From an uncultured Eubacteriales bacterium (GTDB lineage: Bacteria > Bacillota > Clostridia > Christensenellales > Aristaeellaceae), in assembly GCA_902781095.1 (NCBI GenBank), contig CACZHW010000002.1, forward strand, positions 1 to 64,000: 64,000 bases of DNA, given 5' to 3'. Position 1 is the first letter of the stretch; the number at the start of each line of letters is the position of its first letter. Below the pieces are notes generated by a model, which was not told the DNA's origin, made no database searches, and worked only from the letters and a program-made list of their open reading frames with translations. Shown here piece after piece: positions 7,384 through 15,875 of the stretch. Position numbers and translations under genes: made by a program.

Positions 7384-10300
7384 TCAGATCCTTCTGGCGA
7401 TGTCCATCAGGTTTCTGGCAGCCAACCGTTGCTGCTCAGCATAGCTCGTGTTCTCCGCATAGATATTCTGAGTGACATTGAAGGACTGCGAATGGTCATA
7501 GCTTCTCCGGTTGTCGTTAGATATATGATTGCTGGCAACCGTTCCACGGGCGATGTCAGTCAGATGCCGGGTGGCATTGGCGAGAACTTCTGCAGTCAAT
7601 GGAGCCTCTTTTTCTACGCCAACAGACAGTCCACGCATCATCATGACACCGACTTCATTCTGAAAAACCTTGGAGGGGGACTCAATCTGTGCGGTAGCTT
7701 TTGCAGCCGAAATAGCATCTCGGACAGCGCTGACCATAGCGTCTACGACGCTGCTTTTGCCATCATTTATGCCTTTGGCTATACCGGACATCATGTTTCG
7801 ACCAACAGAAACGTAATCGCTGATGCTAATACTGGACTTTAAGGAGGAAAGTATTCTGCTGGCTACAGATCGCATGATTGAGCTCCAGTTATAGTTCCGC
7901 ATGCCGTTCCCTACACCCGACATGGCTTGTGTGCCAATGGTAGCGAATCGTCCGGAGCTCGTGACACCGAAAAAAGCAGTGTCGACATTCGCTGCTACAG
8001 CATTTGCGGCGTCTGCCAATGAGTAGCTGGACATGCCTTCACCGATGCCGGCAGCGATGTCGGCACCAATGGGGAAAGTACGCTGGGCAGGGGAGTGCGA
8101 GCTTTCTGCAGACCGCAGGGAAGAGTCGATATTTGCAGCTGTCGTTTCTGCATCAGAAGCAAAGCTGTAACCGGCCATGCCCTGGCCAGCGCCGGAGGCG
8201 ACATCTTCGCCGAGTACTGTGGCGGCATCTGAAACGTTCGCACCTTCGAGCGCAGTCTGAATGGTACTGCTCAGACTCTCACCAACATCCGTCATACTCT
8301 CCGAATCATTAAGCCCATTTGAGATAGACTGCAGAACATCAAAGGCCATACCAGACTGCTCGATTCCCTGAAGGACTGTCATAATATCCAGAAGGTTCTG
8401 ATAGTCCTGCGCACTTATCGTCTGACCCTGCTGAATCGCTGCAACGAGGTTCCCTACATAATCTGACAGGTTGCGGCCGGACTCACTATCACGATCAAAT
8501 GTGGAGAGTCTTGTGAGGACAGCCTGCGCCTGTTCCAAACGCTCGATGCTCTTGGGTTGTGTCGTCTCGAATACCTGCCGGAGAGATTCAGCAGCATTGT
8601 GGATCTCAGACTGGGTGTCCTTTCTAAACAGGAAGCTGAATGGACCTTTGTCTGACTGTGAGGAATCATTGGAGAGCGCATTTCGAGCAGCTTCAATTGC
8701 TTCTGCATCTCCGTATTCGGGCACTATAAGGACGTGAAATACGCCGTTCTCATCTACGCCCAGTAAACTGTTCAGGCTTACGCTGCCTTCTGCTTTGGCT
8801 ACGTTCACGGGTATTTCAACGCCGTCTTTATAGAACTTAATCTTTCCGCTTTCTTCAGCGGAATTGAAGAGATCCTCGACTGAGCCGAATTCTGTCCCGG
8901 CGCGAACGACGTTTGCTTTGAGCGTCACCTTGTTGAGAGCAGTGAATTTCGCAAGCTCCGCCTGATCCAGCCGATTGAGCCGGACTTTCATTTTCACCTC
9001 GGTAGGGGTGTCGATACCAGGCTTATTGCTGTACTCTTCAATCCATGCTGTTACAAAGGGCTCTAGTGCTTTCATCGCTTCGGAGTCCTGATCAATGCCA
9101 GTCTTTTTCGCGTAGGATGAGACAATGGCCTGAATGTTTTGAGGCTGTAGGTCCGACGTATCAACACCGGTATTCTCCAGATAGGAATTGACATATGCCT
9201 TGAGACCTTCAGGGGAGGGTTTTTCCGCACCACCCGGAGACTCTAAATACGCAGTGACAGCCGCTTCGCAGGTAGGAGCAAGGGCCTTTGCAGCTTCCTC
9301 ATCCTGATAGGATTGGATCACCGCTTCCGTCGAAATAGCACCCGGATTTGTCGCAAAGTTTGCCCAGCGTTCCTCAGCCTTCGTCATGTTAAGATCAACC
9401 ATGATTTCCCGGATGTCTCCGGCAAGGGTACTGTTGATCATCGAGTTCAGACCGGGCAGTTCGTTTTGAAACTGCGTCAGATATGCGCTGATCGATGCCA
9501 GCGTGTTCATCGGCCCTTCGAGGTCCGCTTCTGGGAACAAAGTGGCAACGTCCACACCTTCATCCGTCAAGCCCTGGATCTGGGTCAGCACAGTGTAAAA
9601 CTCCGTCAGTTGCCCCTGATCCAGCTCTGCAGCGCTTTTTTGAATGTTTTCAAGCATCGCTGCTGCGCCCTGTGTGTCGCCGGAATCCTTCAACCTTTGG
9701 TACTCAGTGAGCTGTCCGTAGAGCTCTTTAACAGAGTCCTGGACACCGCTGTTCTTCATTTCTTCCAGAACAGGAGTGACATAATTCTTTAGGGTTTCTG
9801 CATATTCCTGAGTGGCCTTTGCACGGTTCTTCTGGTATTGCGTGTCTAGGTCAGCAAGAGCTTTGCTCTTTTCCGCGCCTTCTTTGTTTTGCTGGATATT
9901 CCTGTACTCAGCTTCGTAGTTTTGATCCAGCTCTTTTTTGATAGCAGCATAGCCCTGAGCAGCTGCCTGTGCGGCTTGTCCATAGGCATCGGTAATCCGC
10001 TTTTCGTCTGCTCCGGCAGCCCTCAGTCTGGCAAGCCGCGCTTCCAACTGAGCCTGAAGTTCTGCAAAGCCTTCATTGCCTTCAGACTGTGGCTCCAGCC
10101 GATACTTGATTCGAATGGCGTCTCCCTGTTGGATGAGGTCTTCGAGCCGGAGCTTTTCTTTTTCGGTCAGCTTTCGGCTCCTTGAGCGATTGAGCAGATA
10201 GGCAACGTCTTTATCAATAGAGTCGAGGGTACGCAGGTCCTTGCTGAGACTTTTGGTGAGAGTTCCGTCGCCCGCAGCCTTCGCTTGCGACTGTAGTTCT

Positions 10301-11247
10301 TTCAGCTCCGCTCGAGTACCGCTGGTGAGGTCTTTAAAATCGTTCGTCCACTGGGTGACAGTTTCTCTGGTCTCTTTTTCGCCGTCAGACCAGATTTCAA
10401 TGACCTGGTCTTTCCATTTCTGAAGAGAGGTCCGACTGTTCGTATAGTCGGAGGTAGACATGTTAAAGGCCTTGTTGCCACCGTTTGCATAGAAGGTATC
10501 GGGGGAGTTTTCGCTCCACTGTTTTGCGGTCTCACCGAGGTCCTCGACAGCTTTCCGTGCTTTCTTTGCGCCTGTAGCATAGTCCACCAGAGCGCTTACA
10601 CCGACAGTAGCCGCGACAGCAACAGCGCCTACGCCAGCAGCAGCCAGCGTACCACCACTGGCCAGCGCGCCAAGTACACCGGACACCGACCCGCTGGCAA
10701 CCAAAACACCACTCGTTGCCGCTGTAATCTTACCCAGGGCAAGAGTGAGTTTTCCAGCACCGCCGACGACGCCTCCGACTGCACCGATAAGCTTACCGAG
10801 AACCAGGACGACAGGACCTACCGCCGCTGCAACCAGCGCAAAGCGTTCGATCACCTGCCGGGTGCTCTCATCCATACCGAGGAACTTGTCAATGAGGTCG
10901 CTGGCTGATTCCATCAGATTCGTCAGCGTGGGAGTAAGATCGTTTCCGGTGGTTCGGGCAAACATGGCAGCCTTGTTCTTAAGCTGCGTCAGTTTGCTGG
11001 CCATCGTCTGATAGCGTTTATTTGCTTCGTTGACGAGTGCATTCTTACCATGCAGGTCAGCGCCATCCCAGGCCTCGTTAGCGGATCGCTGAGCGCGCTC
11101 CATAAGCTCTGTCGCATTCGTCAAGCGCAGAGTAGTATCACGGAGCCTGATCTCATTGAAGCCCATCATGATCATCAGGGAAGAGAACCTGATTAATGAG
11201 ATTTGTAAAACACTGAGATGGGAGGAACTGGAGGTTGAGCTCTTCAA
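7384..11247 (-). CDS. Phage tail tape measure protein, N-terminal part lost
   Basis: From about residue 29 (GFNEIRLRDTTLRLTNATEL) the frame is a tape measure protein. It has helical segments, then a hydrophobic Gly/Ala-rich region (~residues 130-220, ALVAAAVGPVVLVLGKLIGA and on), long coiled-coil-like Gln/Glu/Lys/Ala helices, and a C-terminal half with GxGMxxYSxA repeats typical of tape measure C-termini. Tape measures normally begin with a few hundred residues before the 'LTNATELMERAQ...' region; here that part is missing. The first ~28 codons read antisense through a fragment that looks like the 3' end of a serine recombinase. The frame is therefore a deletion product whose apparent start (11247) is probably not native. 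The tail would be non-functional. Confidence 0.8.
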   Translation of the reverse strand: MKSSTSSSSHLSVLQISLIRFSSLMIMMGFNEIRLRDTTLRLTNATELMERAQRSANEAWDGADLHGKNALVNEANKRYQTMASKLTQLKNKAAMFARTTGNDLTPTLTNLMESASDLIDKFLGMDESTRQVIERFALVAAAVGPVVLVLGKLIGAVGGVVGGAGKLTLALGKITAATSGVLVASGSVSGVLGALASGGTLAAAGVGAVAVAATVGVSALVDYATGAKKARKAVEDLGETAKQWSENSPDTFYANGGNKAFNMSTSDYTNSRTSLQKWKDQVIEIWSDGEKETRETVTQWTNDFKDLTSGTRAELKELQSQAKAAGDGTLTKSLSKDLRTLDSIDKDVAYLLNRSRSRKLTEKEKLRLEDLIQQGDAIRIKYRLEPQSEGNEGFAELQAQLEARLARLRAAGADEKRITDAYGQAAQAAAQGYAAIKKELDQNYEAEYRNIQQNKEGAEKSKALADLDTQYQKNRAKATQEYAETLKNYVTPVLEEMKNSGVQDSVKELYGQLTEYQRLKDSGDTQGAAAMLENIQKSAAELDQGQLTEFYTVLTQIQGLTDEGVDVATLFPEADLEGPMNTLASISAYLTQFQNELPGLNSMINSTLAGDIREIMVDLNMTKAEERWANFATNPGAISTEAVIQSYQDEEAAKALAPTCEAAVTAYLESPGGAEKPSPEGLKAYVNSYLENTGVDTSDLQPQNIQAIVSSYAKKTGIDQDSEAMKALEPFVTAWIEEYSNKPGIDTPTEVKMKVRLNRLDQAELAKFTALNKVTLKANVVRAGTEFGSVEDLFNSAEESGKIKFYKDGVEIPVNVAKAEGSVSLNSLLGVDENGVFHVLIVPEYGDAEAIEAARNALSNDSSQSDKGPFSFLFRKDTQSEIHNAAESLRQVFETTQPKSIERLEQAQAVLTRLSTFDRDSESGRNLSDYVGNLVAAIQQGQTISAQDYQNLLDIMTVLQGIEQSGMAFDVLQSISNGLNDSESMTDVGESLSSTIQTALEGANVSDAATVLGEDVASGAGQGMAGYSFASDAETTAANIDSSLRSAESSHSPAQRTFPIGADIAAGIGEGMSSYSLADAANAVAANVDTAFFGVTSSGRFATIGTQAMSGVGNGMRNYNWSSIMRSVASRILSSLKSSISISDYVSVGRNMMSGIAKGINDGKSSVVDAMVSAVRDAISAAKATAQIESPSKVFQNEVGVMMMRGLSVGVEKEAPLTAEVLANATRHLTDIARGTVASNHISNDNRRSYDHSQSFNVTQNIYAENTSYAEQQRLAARNLMDIARRI

Positions 11248-11308
11248 TAAGATGGTTGATACTGTTCAAATTTCAAATGTGAGAATCATCATCAAGGTTC
11301 GAGAATAG
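11180..11308 (+). pseudogene. 3' remnant of a large serine recombinase
   Basis: Reading forward from about 11168, the frame gives IREENLINEICKTLRWEELE, then VELFNKMVDTVQISNVRIII, and ends KVRE* at 11308. The pattern 'W..ELF..MVD.V.I.....I...V' is the usual C-terminal end of phage- or transposon-type serine recombinases (coiled coil followed by '.ELF..LVD.I.V......F.FK'). No catalytic domain remains: to the left the sequence changes directly into the tape measure gene on the other strand. It marks the prophage end and the deletion junction. Assignment rests on about 40 residues, so it is tentative. Confidence 0.45.
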
Positions 11309-11452
11309 ATCAGAAAGTCTTCCAAACTCTTCAAATAGAAGCAGATACATTTTTTATAAAACATAATAAAAGATATAATTACGGAGAAAAATATATACAT
11401 TTCTTATAAGAGTTAATCGAAATGCAAAGTCGAAAGGCACAATCTGAAAGGC

Positions 11453-11464
11453 GTTATTTATAAC
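11453..11464. promoter_or_regulatory. Palindromic operator candidate 1 (SorC regulator)
   Basis: GTTATTTATAAC is an almost perfect palindrome lying 17 bases before the -35 box. It recurs in inverted form at 11529-11540, 76 bases away. Paired palindromes flanking the promoter of a SorC/DeoR-type regulator gene fit autoregulation by looping or cooperative tetramer binding; that role is inferred. Confidence 0.5.
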
Positions 11465-11480
11465 AATTTAGGCAAAAACA

Positions 11481-11509
11481 TTGTCAGAAGAGTATCCGTG
11501 TGCTAGAAT
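11481..11509 (+). promoter_or_regulatory. Sigma-70 promoter for the sorC-type operon
   Basis: TTGTCA (11481-11486), a 17-base spacer, and TAGAAT (11504-11509) with TGC immediately before the -10 box (extended -10). It lies between two copies of the GTTATWWATAAC palindrome and about 95 bases ahead of the regulator start. Confidence 0.6.
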
Positions 11510-11528
11510 ATACAAAAACAACAAGTAT

Positions 11529-11540
11529 GTTATAAATAAC
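11529..11540. promoter_or_regulatory. Palindromic operator candidate 2 (SorC regulator)
   Basis: GTTATAAATAAC, the exact reverse complement of the copy at 11453-11464, starting 20 bases downstream of the -10 box. That position is suited to blocking transcription from the 11481-11509 promoter. Confidence 0.5.
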
Positions 11541-11604
11541 ATTTTTATGGTATTTTTATCCTAATTTGATATAATGAGTCAGCAATACAATTAGGAGGCG
11601 CCAT

Positions 11605-12537
11605 ATGGATAAAAATGAGTTTTTGCTGATTCAAATAGCCAGAATGTATTACGTGGACAAACTAAAGCAAAATGAAATCGCAAAGCGTTTAGACATGACA
11701 CCGATGATGATCTCTCGTTACTTAAAAAAGGCGGAAGAAACTGGGATTGTGTCAATACATATTCGTACTCCATGGGCGATTGACATGCAATTAGGGAAGC
11801 AGGTGGCAGAACGATACCATTTAGATGAATGTGTAGCATTAGACTGCCAAAGTGATACTGATTGCAGTAGCGTTGTTGCCGGTTATTTTGCTGATTATTT
11901 CCCGACAATGGTCCGAGACAACTATATTATTGGAACGTCGTGGGGGAAAACAATTGCAGAATTTGCTTTGAAGGTTCCATATATGCATGTGACTGGGTGC
12001 GAAATACTTCAATTAAACGGTGGGCTTGTTAGTGAAAACCAAAGCATGATGCCTTCAGCAATCTTACAGAATCTGGGACAAAAGCTGAATGCTTTGACTT
12101 ATCCTATGAATGCGCCATTGTATGTAGAATCAAAAGAAATTAAGGAACTCCTTATGGAAAACCCAACGAATAGAATAGTGAAAGATAAGGCAAGAGTAGC
12201 AGATGTTGCAATTGTTGGAGTGAGTCCCTTAAGTTGGAAATCAACAACCATGTCGTTTACTAAGTACACAGAAGCGGAGTTTGATGAATTAAAAAAAGCT
12301 GGCAGCATAGGAGATATTACCGGAATATTCATTGATGCTGAAGGCAATCAAGTTGATTGGAGTCGAAAAGACGCTTCAATGAGCGTTTCTCTTTCTACAA
12401 TAACTCGTGCAAGACATGTGGTTTGTTTGGCGGGAGAGACATCAAAGGCTGAAGTTTTACAGGCATGTGCAAAAAAGAGATATTTCAATACTCTTATTAC
12501 AACAAAACAAACCGCACAACTAATGATGAAAGATTAA
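11605..12537 (+). CDS. SorC/DeoR-family sugar-responsive transcriptional regulator
   Basis: 310 residues. Residues 1-55 form a helix-turn-helix (LLIQIARMYYVDKLKQNEIA then KRLDMTPMMISRYLKKAEET) and the rest is the sugar-phosphate-binding domain of SorC/LsrR proteins, with IGTSWGKTIAEFA (the GTxxGxTI motif, ~residues 111-123), LNGGL, DVAIVGVSPL, and DITGIFIDAEGNQVD near 245-260. Such regulators are tetramers that release DNA on binding a phosphorylated sugar. AGGAGG sits six bases before ATG 11605. It heads the cluster dhaL - binding protein - aldolase, so it is expected to control uptake and phosphorylation of a ketose or triose-type sugar. The gene is intact and AT-rich compared with the core genome. 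Confidence 0.88.
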   Translation: MDKNEFLLIQIARMYYVDKLKQNEIAKRLDMTPMMISRYLKKAEETGIVSIHIRTPWAIDMQLGKQVAERYHLDECVALDCQSDTDCSSVVAGYFADYFPTMVRDNYIIGTSWGKTIAEFALKVPYMHVTGCEILQLNGGLVSENQSMMPSAILQNLGQKLNALTYPMNAPLYVESKEIKELLMENPTNRIVKDKARVADVAIVGVSPLSWKSTTMSFTKYTEAEFDELKKAGSIGDITGIFIDAEGNQVDWSRKDASMSVSLSTITRARHVVCLAGETSKAEVLQACAKKRYFNTLITTKQTAQLMMKD

Positions 12538-12588
12538 TGTAAAGCAGTATGAGATTTAAGGCGTTTCACAAAGAATGGAGGAGCAATT

Positions 12589-12852
12589 ATGAATGCAGAC
12601 CAGATTAAAAAAATGATTCTCACAGTTTCGGAAGAACTGACGAAGCACACACTTGAACTGTGTGCTTTAGATGGGAAGGTTGGCGATGGGGATCATGGCC
12701 TGACGGTAGAGCGTGGATTCAAGGCAGTTATGGAGCTTTTGAATGCTAATGAGTACGAAACGCCGGCTCAATTGCTTAAAGCTTGTGGCGAGACATTAAT
12801 GAATACAATGGGAGGAAGTGTATTATTTCACTTCTTGGTTTGCTGGCAATGA
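12589..12852 (+). pseudogene. Truncated DhaL-type (dihydroxyacetone kinase DAK2 domain) gene
   Basis: The first ~75 codons are a clear DhaL N-terminus: MNADQIKKMILTVSEELTKH, LCALDGKVGDGDHGLTVERG (the GDGDxG ATP/Mg-binding motif), and CGETLMNTMGGS. An intact protein is about 200 residues and continues with a second conserved block. Here the frame turns at codon ~76 into the unrelated tail VLFHFLVCWQ and stops, because the sequence from about 12,818 onward belongs to a sugar-binding protein in a different frame. ATG 12589 has GGAGGAG before it. The product cannot bind ADP completely and should be inactive. Confidence 0.8.
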
Positions 12853-13783
12853 GTGGTGGGTCGGCGGCTACGAGGGATTTAAAGATGCTGCACGTCAATT
12901 GGGTGTCAATACAAAATGCACCGGCGCAATGGATGATGGCATCGATAACCAGATGGCAGTTATTGAGCAGGTTATCAGTTTGAATCCGAAGGGTATTTGT
13001 CTTGCTGTTAGTGACGGTTCCGCATTCGGTGATGTTGTGAATCGTGCGCAGGAAGCGGGTATTCCGATCGCAACTACGGATAAACCGATTACTGAATCGA
13101 CTCCTATTATGTTCATGGGTTACAATGATACCTATCAGACTCGACTTGTTGCCGATCATATCGGAAATATCGCAGGCGAAGATGCTAAAGTTGCTGTTCT
13201 TGAAGTTGTTGGACAGCTCAACCTCGAAAAGCGTGCAGCAGCTTTCCGTGAGCAGGTCGAAACTTATTGGCCGAAGATGGAAATTGTTGCTAGCGCAAAC
13301 TCTGGTCACGACGAGCTGAAAGCGGCTGCTGATACGGCTGCACTGTTGCTTGCACATCCGGATCTTGATTTCATCTTCTCCTTGAATGCAACTGCAGCGA
13401 TGGGTGCCGTTACTGCTATCCAGGAGGCTGGAAGCAGCTGCCGTGTCATTACGATGGACGTTAATGATAATGTATGCGACTATCTCAAAGAGGGCAAGAT
13501 TGATGCGGCCGTTATGCCTGATAGCTACACGTTTGGTTATGCGTCTATGATTGCTCTGTATTGTGAAGCGCATGATCTCCTTGATCCCATGTGGAATATC
13601 CAGGATGGTGTTAAACCCGGCTGGCATCTCCCGTATGTGGAAGTTGGCGCTACACTTGTTACGGGTGAAAATGCAGACAACTATTACACCTCGAAGTACT
13701 ATGGACGTAGGGATAGCAAGGGCTTTGACGAAGGCGCGCTCGATATGAAGAGCACTTCTTTGCCGGGATATTGGGAGCGTTAA
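12818..13783 (+). pseudogene. Sugar ABC transporter substrate-binding protein (RbsB-like), 5'-truncated
   Basis: From YYFTSWFAGNEWWVGGYEGF onward this is a periplasmic-binding-protein-like type I sugar receptor: DNQMAVIEQVISLNPKGICL, NRAQEAGIPIATTDKP, GNIAGEDAKVAVLEVVGQL, FSLNATAAMGAVTAIQEAG, and ITMDVNDNVCDYLKEGKID. These ligand-binding and hinge patterns match ribose/xylose-type receptors. The usual 25-40 residues before the first strand, including the lipoprotein or signal peptide, are missing. The frame can only begin at GTG 12818, with GGAGG too close to act well. No permease or ATPase genes are present, so even if translated it would stay in the cytoplasm. The coding region is otherwise open to the end, implying a recent deletion. 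Confidence 0.8.
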
Positions 13784-13804
13784 TTACGATTATCGTCTCT
13801 TGAT

Positions 13805-13836
13805 AGCTTGGATGCAGCTTCGGCTGCATCCAAGCT
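13805..13836 (+). terminator. Intercistronic stem-loop with UUCG loop
   Basis: A perfect 14-base-pair stem (AGCTTGGATGCAGC with its complement) closed by TTCG, placed between the binding-protein stop and the aldolase ribosome-binding site. No T-run follows, so it is more likely an mRNA-stabilising or processing hairpin that separates expression of the two genes than a full terminator. Confidence 0.6.
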
Positions 13837-13866
13837 TAATCCTTATGCAATAAGGAGTGTTTTAAA

Positions 13867-14751
13867 ATGCTTGTCACTATGAAAGAAATACTCGACAGAG
13901 CTAACGCTGGCTGCTACGGAGTTGTAGCACCAAATGTGACGGCAGAGATGGATGCAAGGGCATGCATCGAAGTTGCCGAGGACGAGAACTCGCCTTTGAT
14001 TCTTGACGTTGCCATGATACATACGTCTGACATCTTTTTTCATGGCAGCTATCTCACCAGGTTAGCAGACTCAGCCAGTGTGCCTGTGGCTATTAATCTC
14101 GATCATGGTGCAACTTTTGAGGATGCTATCAAAGCTATTCGGAGTGGCTTTACTTCAATAATGGTTGATCGTTCCTCTCTTCCTTATGAAGAGAATTTGG
14201 AGCAGGTCAAAGAACTGGTCAGAATTGCACATGCTGTTGATGTCAGTGTTGAAGCAGAATTGGGACATGTTGGGACAGGCAGTAGTTATAATGAAACGGG
14301 TAATGATTTACTAACCGATCCAAACCAAGCATTAGATTACATAAAACAAACCGGAATAGATTGTTTAGCGGTTGCAATAGGAACTGCACACGGGGCATAT
14401 GTAGGTGTTCCGCATCTCGATTTTGAGCGCTTAATAGCAATAAAGAATAAAGTGGGAATTCCACTAGTTCTCCATGGTGGTTCTGGAACCGGAGACGATA
14501 ATATTGCTAAAGCTTGCAAACTGGGAATAAACAAAGTAAATGTCTGCAATGAATTGTTTAAAAACATGTATGACAGTGTTATGGCGAATGATCTAACTGG
14601 TGATAATGCGTATGAGTTTTGGAATGTAGCATTGGCTGGCTTAAAGAAACGTATGCATGAGCTGATACATATTTGTGGATGCAATAATAAGGCGTGGATA
14701 CCTGAACGTAAAGGACTTCCGCGAAATCACGGCTCGATGAAAGAAACGTAA
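13867..14751 (+). CDS. Class II ketose-bisphosphate aldolase (Fba/GatY/KbaY family)
   Basis: 294 residues. It shows the class II aldolase zinc and substrate motifs in order: VPVAINLDHGATFEDAIKAI (His ligand), IMVDRSSLPYEENL, VSVEAELGHVGTG, AVAIGTAHGAYVG (His ligand), and LVLHGGSGTGDDNIAKAC (His ligand plus phosphate-binding Gly loop), then INKVNVCNEL. These enzymes reversibly cleave fructose- or tagatose-type sugar phosphates to dihydroxyacetone phosphate and an aldehyde, which fits the DhaL and sugar-receptor neighbours. AAGGAG precedes ATG 13867. Family members normally end near FGSxxKA; here that position reads ICGCNNKAW and is followed by 16 unrelated residues, suggesting read-through into foreign sequence after a rearrangement. 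Catalytic residues are intact. Confidence 0.88.
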   Translation: MLVTMKEILDRANAGCYGVVAPNVTAEMDARACIEVAEDENSPLILDVAMIHTSDIFFHGSYLTRLADSASVPVAINLDHGATFEDAIKAIRSGFTSIMVDRSSLPYEENLEQVKELVRIAHAVDVSVEAELGHVGTGSSYNETGNDLLTDPNQALDYIKQTGIDCLAVAIGTAHGAYVGVPHLDFERLIAIKNKVGIPLVLHGGSGTGDDNIAKACKLGINKVNVCNELFKNMYDSVMANDLTGDNAYEFWNVALAGLKKRMHELIHICGCNNKAWIPERKGLPRNHGSMKET

Positions 14752-15165
14752 TAATGATAATTGCAGCTAAAACCGGAGCCGTCATCAAAGACTATCTTCA
14801 GAATTACAACTAATCGTGGATGACTTATTGACAATTGCAGATGAAGTGAACGTAACTAGGCAGATCAATCAGGTTTATTATAGACTGCGCTGCGAACAAA
14901 GAAATAACTTGGTACTTAAATAATAATCGAAGACAAAATTATATCTAATATCATAAGAGCTTGCATTCGCATTGATTGTTCCTGGGAAAATTGTGAAACA
15001 GTCGGTTGCGTATGCGGGCTTTCTTCTTGTACACTTAAACAGAATCAATTATAGTCTGTACTTTTCAAATCGTATGAATGCTAATTTGAACTAGCCTCTA
15101 TATCGTTATCTAAGATCTTAAAACTGCCTGCGAGAGAAAGCGAACATTGGCAGGAAAAAACCTGA
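14752..15165. other. Intergenic AT-rich stretch with possible gene debris
   Basis: About 410 bases without a convincing gene. Two short forward frames look like coding remnants: one overlapping the aldolase 3' end and ending ...AAKTGAVIKDYLQNYN*, and one from about 14817 reading DDLLTIADEVNVTRQINQVY and stopping near 14924. Neither is recognised. No promoter or strong terminator is evident. Confidence 0.35.
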
Positions 15166-15492
15166 TCAAGCAAACACTCTATGGCGAAGATAGTCATACA
15201 GACTTTTTGACAGAACACAGTTTGAATTCATTCTATAGAGTTCTTTAACTTCATCTACATACCATGTGTCTAGAAAGTTCCAGTCTGGATTGAATCTGCT
15301 GATATTATAATCCAGGGTGAAGTTTTTCCCATACCAATGCAGAGTTACAATGTCGTTAGCAGTAGAAGCCACCTTGGAATTCGGTGGATTTTTATAGTTT
15401 ACGTCCTGACAGATGCTTGGCCGTCTGCTTACTCGTGAGGTTCTCTGATCTGCCTTTTGTTTTCTTGAACGCTTTTTGACTGAGTTTTCCAA
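15166..15492 (-). CDS. Hypothetical protein (108 aa)
   Basis: Starts at TTG 15492 with GGAGG seven bases upstream. The first ~30 residues are strongly basic (ENSVKKRSRKQKADQRTSRV) and may contact nucleic acid. The rest contains VTLHWYGKNFTLDYNISRFN, DWNFLDTWYVDEVKELYRM, and ends SKSLYDYLRHRVFA. There is no membrane segment or known motif. It is alone on the minus strand inside the accessory region, between the aldolase and a DUF4143 ATPase. It could be mobile-element cargo; no function can be assigned. Confidence 0.5.
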   Translation of the reverse strand: MENSVKKRSRKQKADQRTSRVSRRPSICQDVNYKNPPNSKVASTANDIVTLHWYGKNFTLDYNISRFNPDWNFLDTWYVDEVKELYRMNSNCVLSKSLYDYLRHRVFA

Positions 15493-15875
15493 AGAAATTC
15501 CTCCTATTACTAGTCGATGCTAAAGTTTACAGCGATACCATGAATAAGGCTTGCGGGTAGTTTTGTATTCTCCTTTCCATACGAATTGCGCATCGCAGCG
15601 TAATACTCGCATCGTTTGAGCAATGTAGCAAGTTAACTAATTGATAACTCTTTATAATCATAAAAGGCTAAAAGAGCAAATTCCTAAAATGAATCCCACA
15701 TTGTAAGGGAAAGTGGGAATTAGTGAGAGAAGCCCTGTATGCTGTGTACACGAAAAAATCTCGCGTAAATACGCAAAAAAATTACGAATACCACTTGCTT
15801 TCTAGGATGCATCGTGGTACCATCAATTCATCAAAAAAGTGCGTTTTTACGCAGATTTATTTCGAGGAGCAAAAT
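15493..15875 (+). promoter_or_regulatory. Control region with paired GCGT-N4-ACGC palindromes
   Basis: The 380 bases before the ATPase gene contain two similar palindromes: GCGTAAATACGC at 15763-15774 and TGCGTTTTTACGCA at 15840-15853, 78 bases apart centre to centre. The second ends 22 bases before the ATG, overlapping the likely leader. A forward frame runs in phase with the ATPase from 15723, but it lacks a ribosome-binding site and is not counted as coding. Repressor binding is inferred from symmetry only. Confidence 0.4.

Noticed and set aside
12776..13627. Minus-strand open frame of 283 codons opposite the sugar-binding protein
   Set aside because: The plus strand encodes an unmistakable RbsB-like fold; the antisense frame has no motif.
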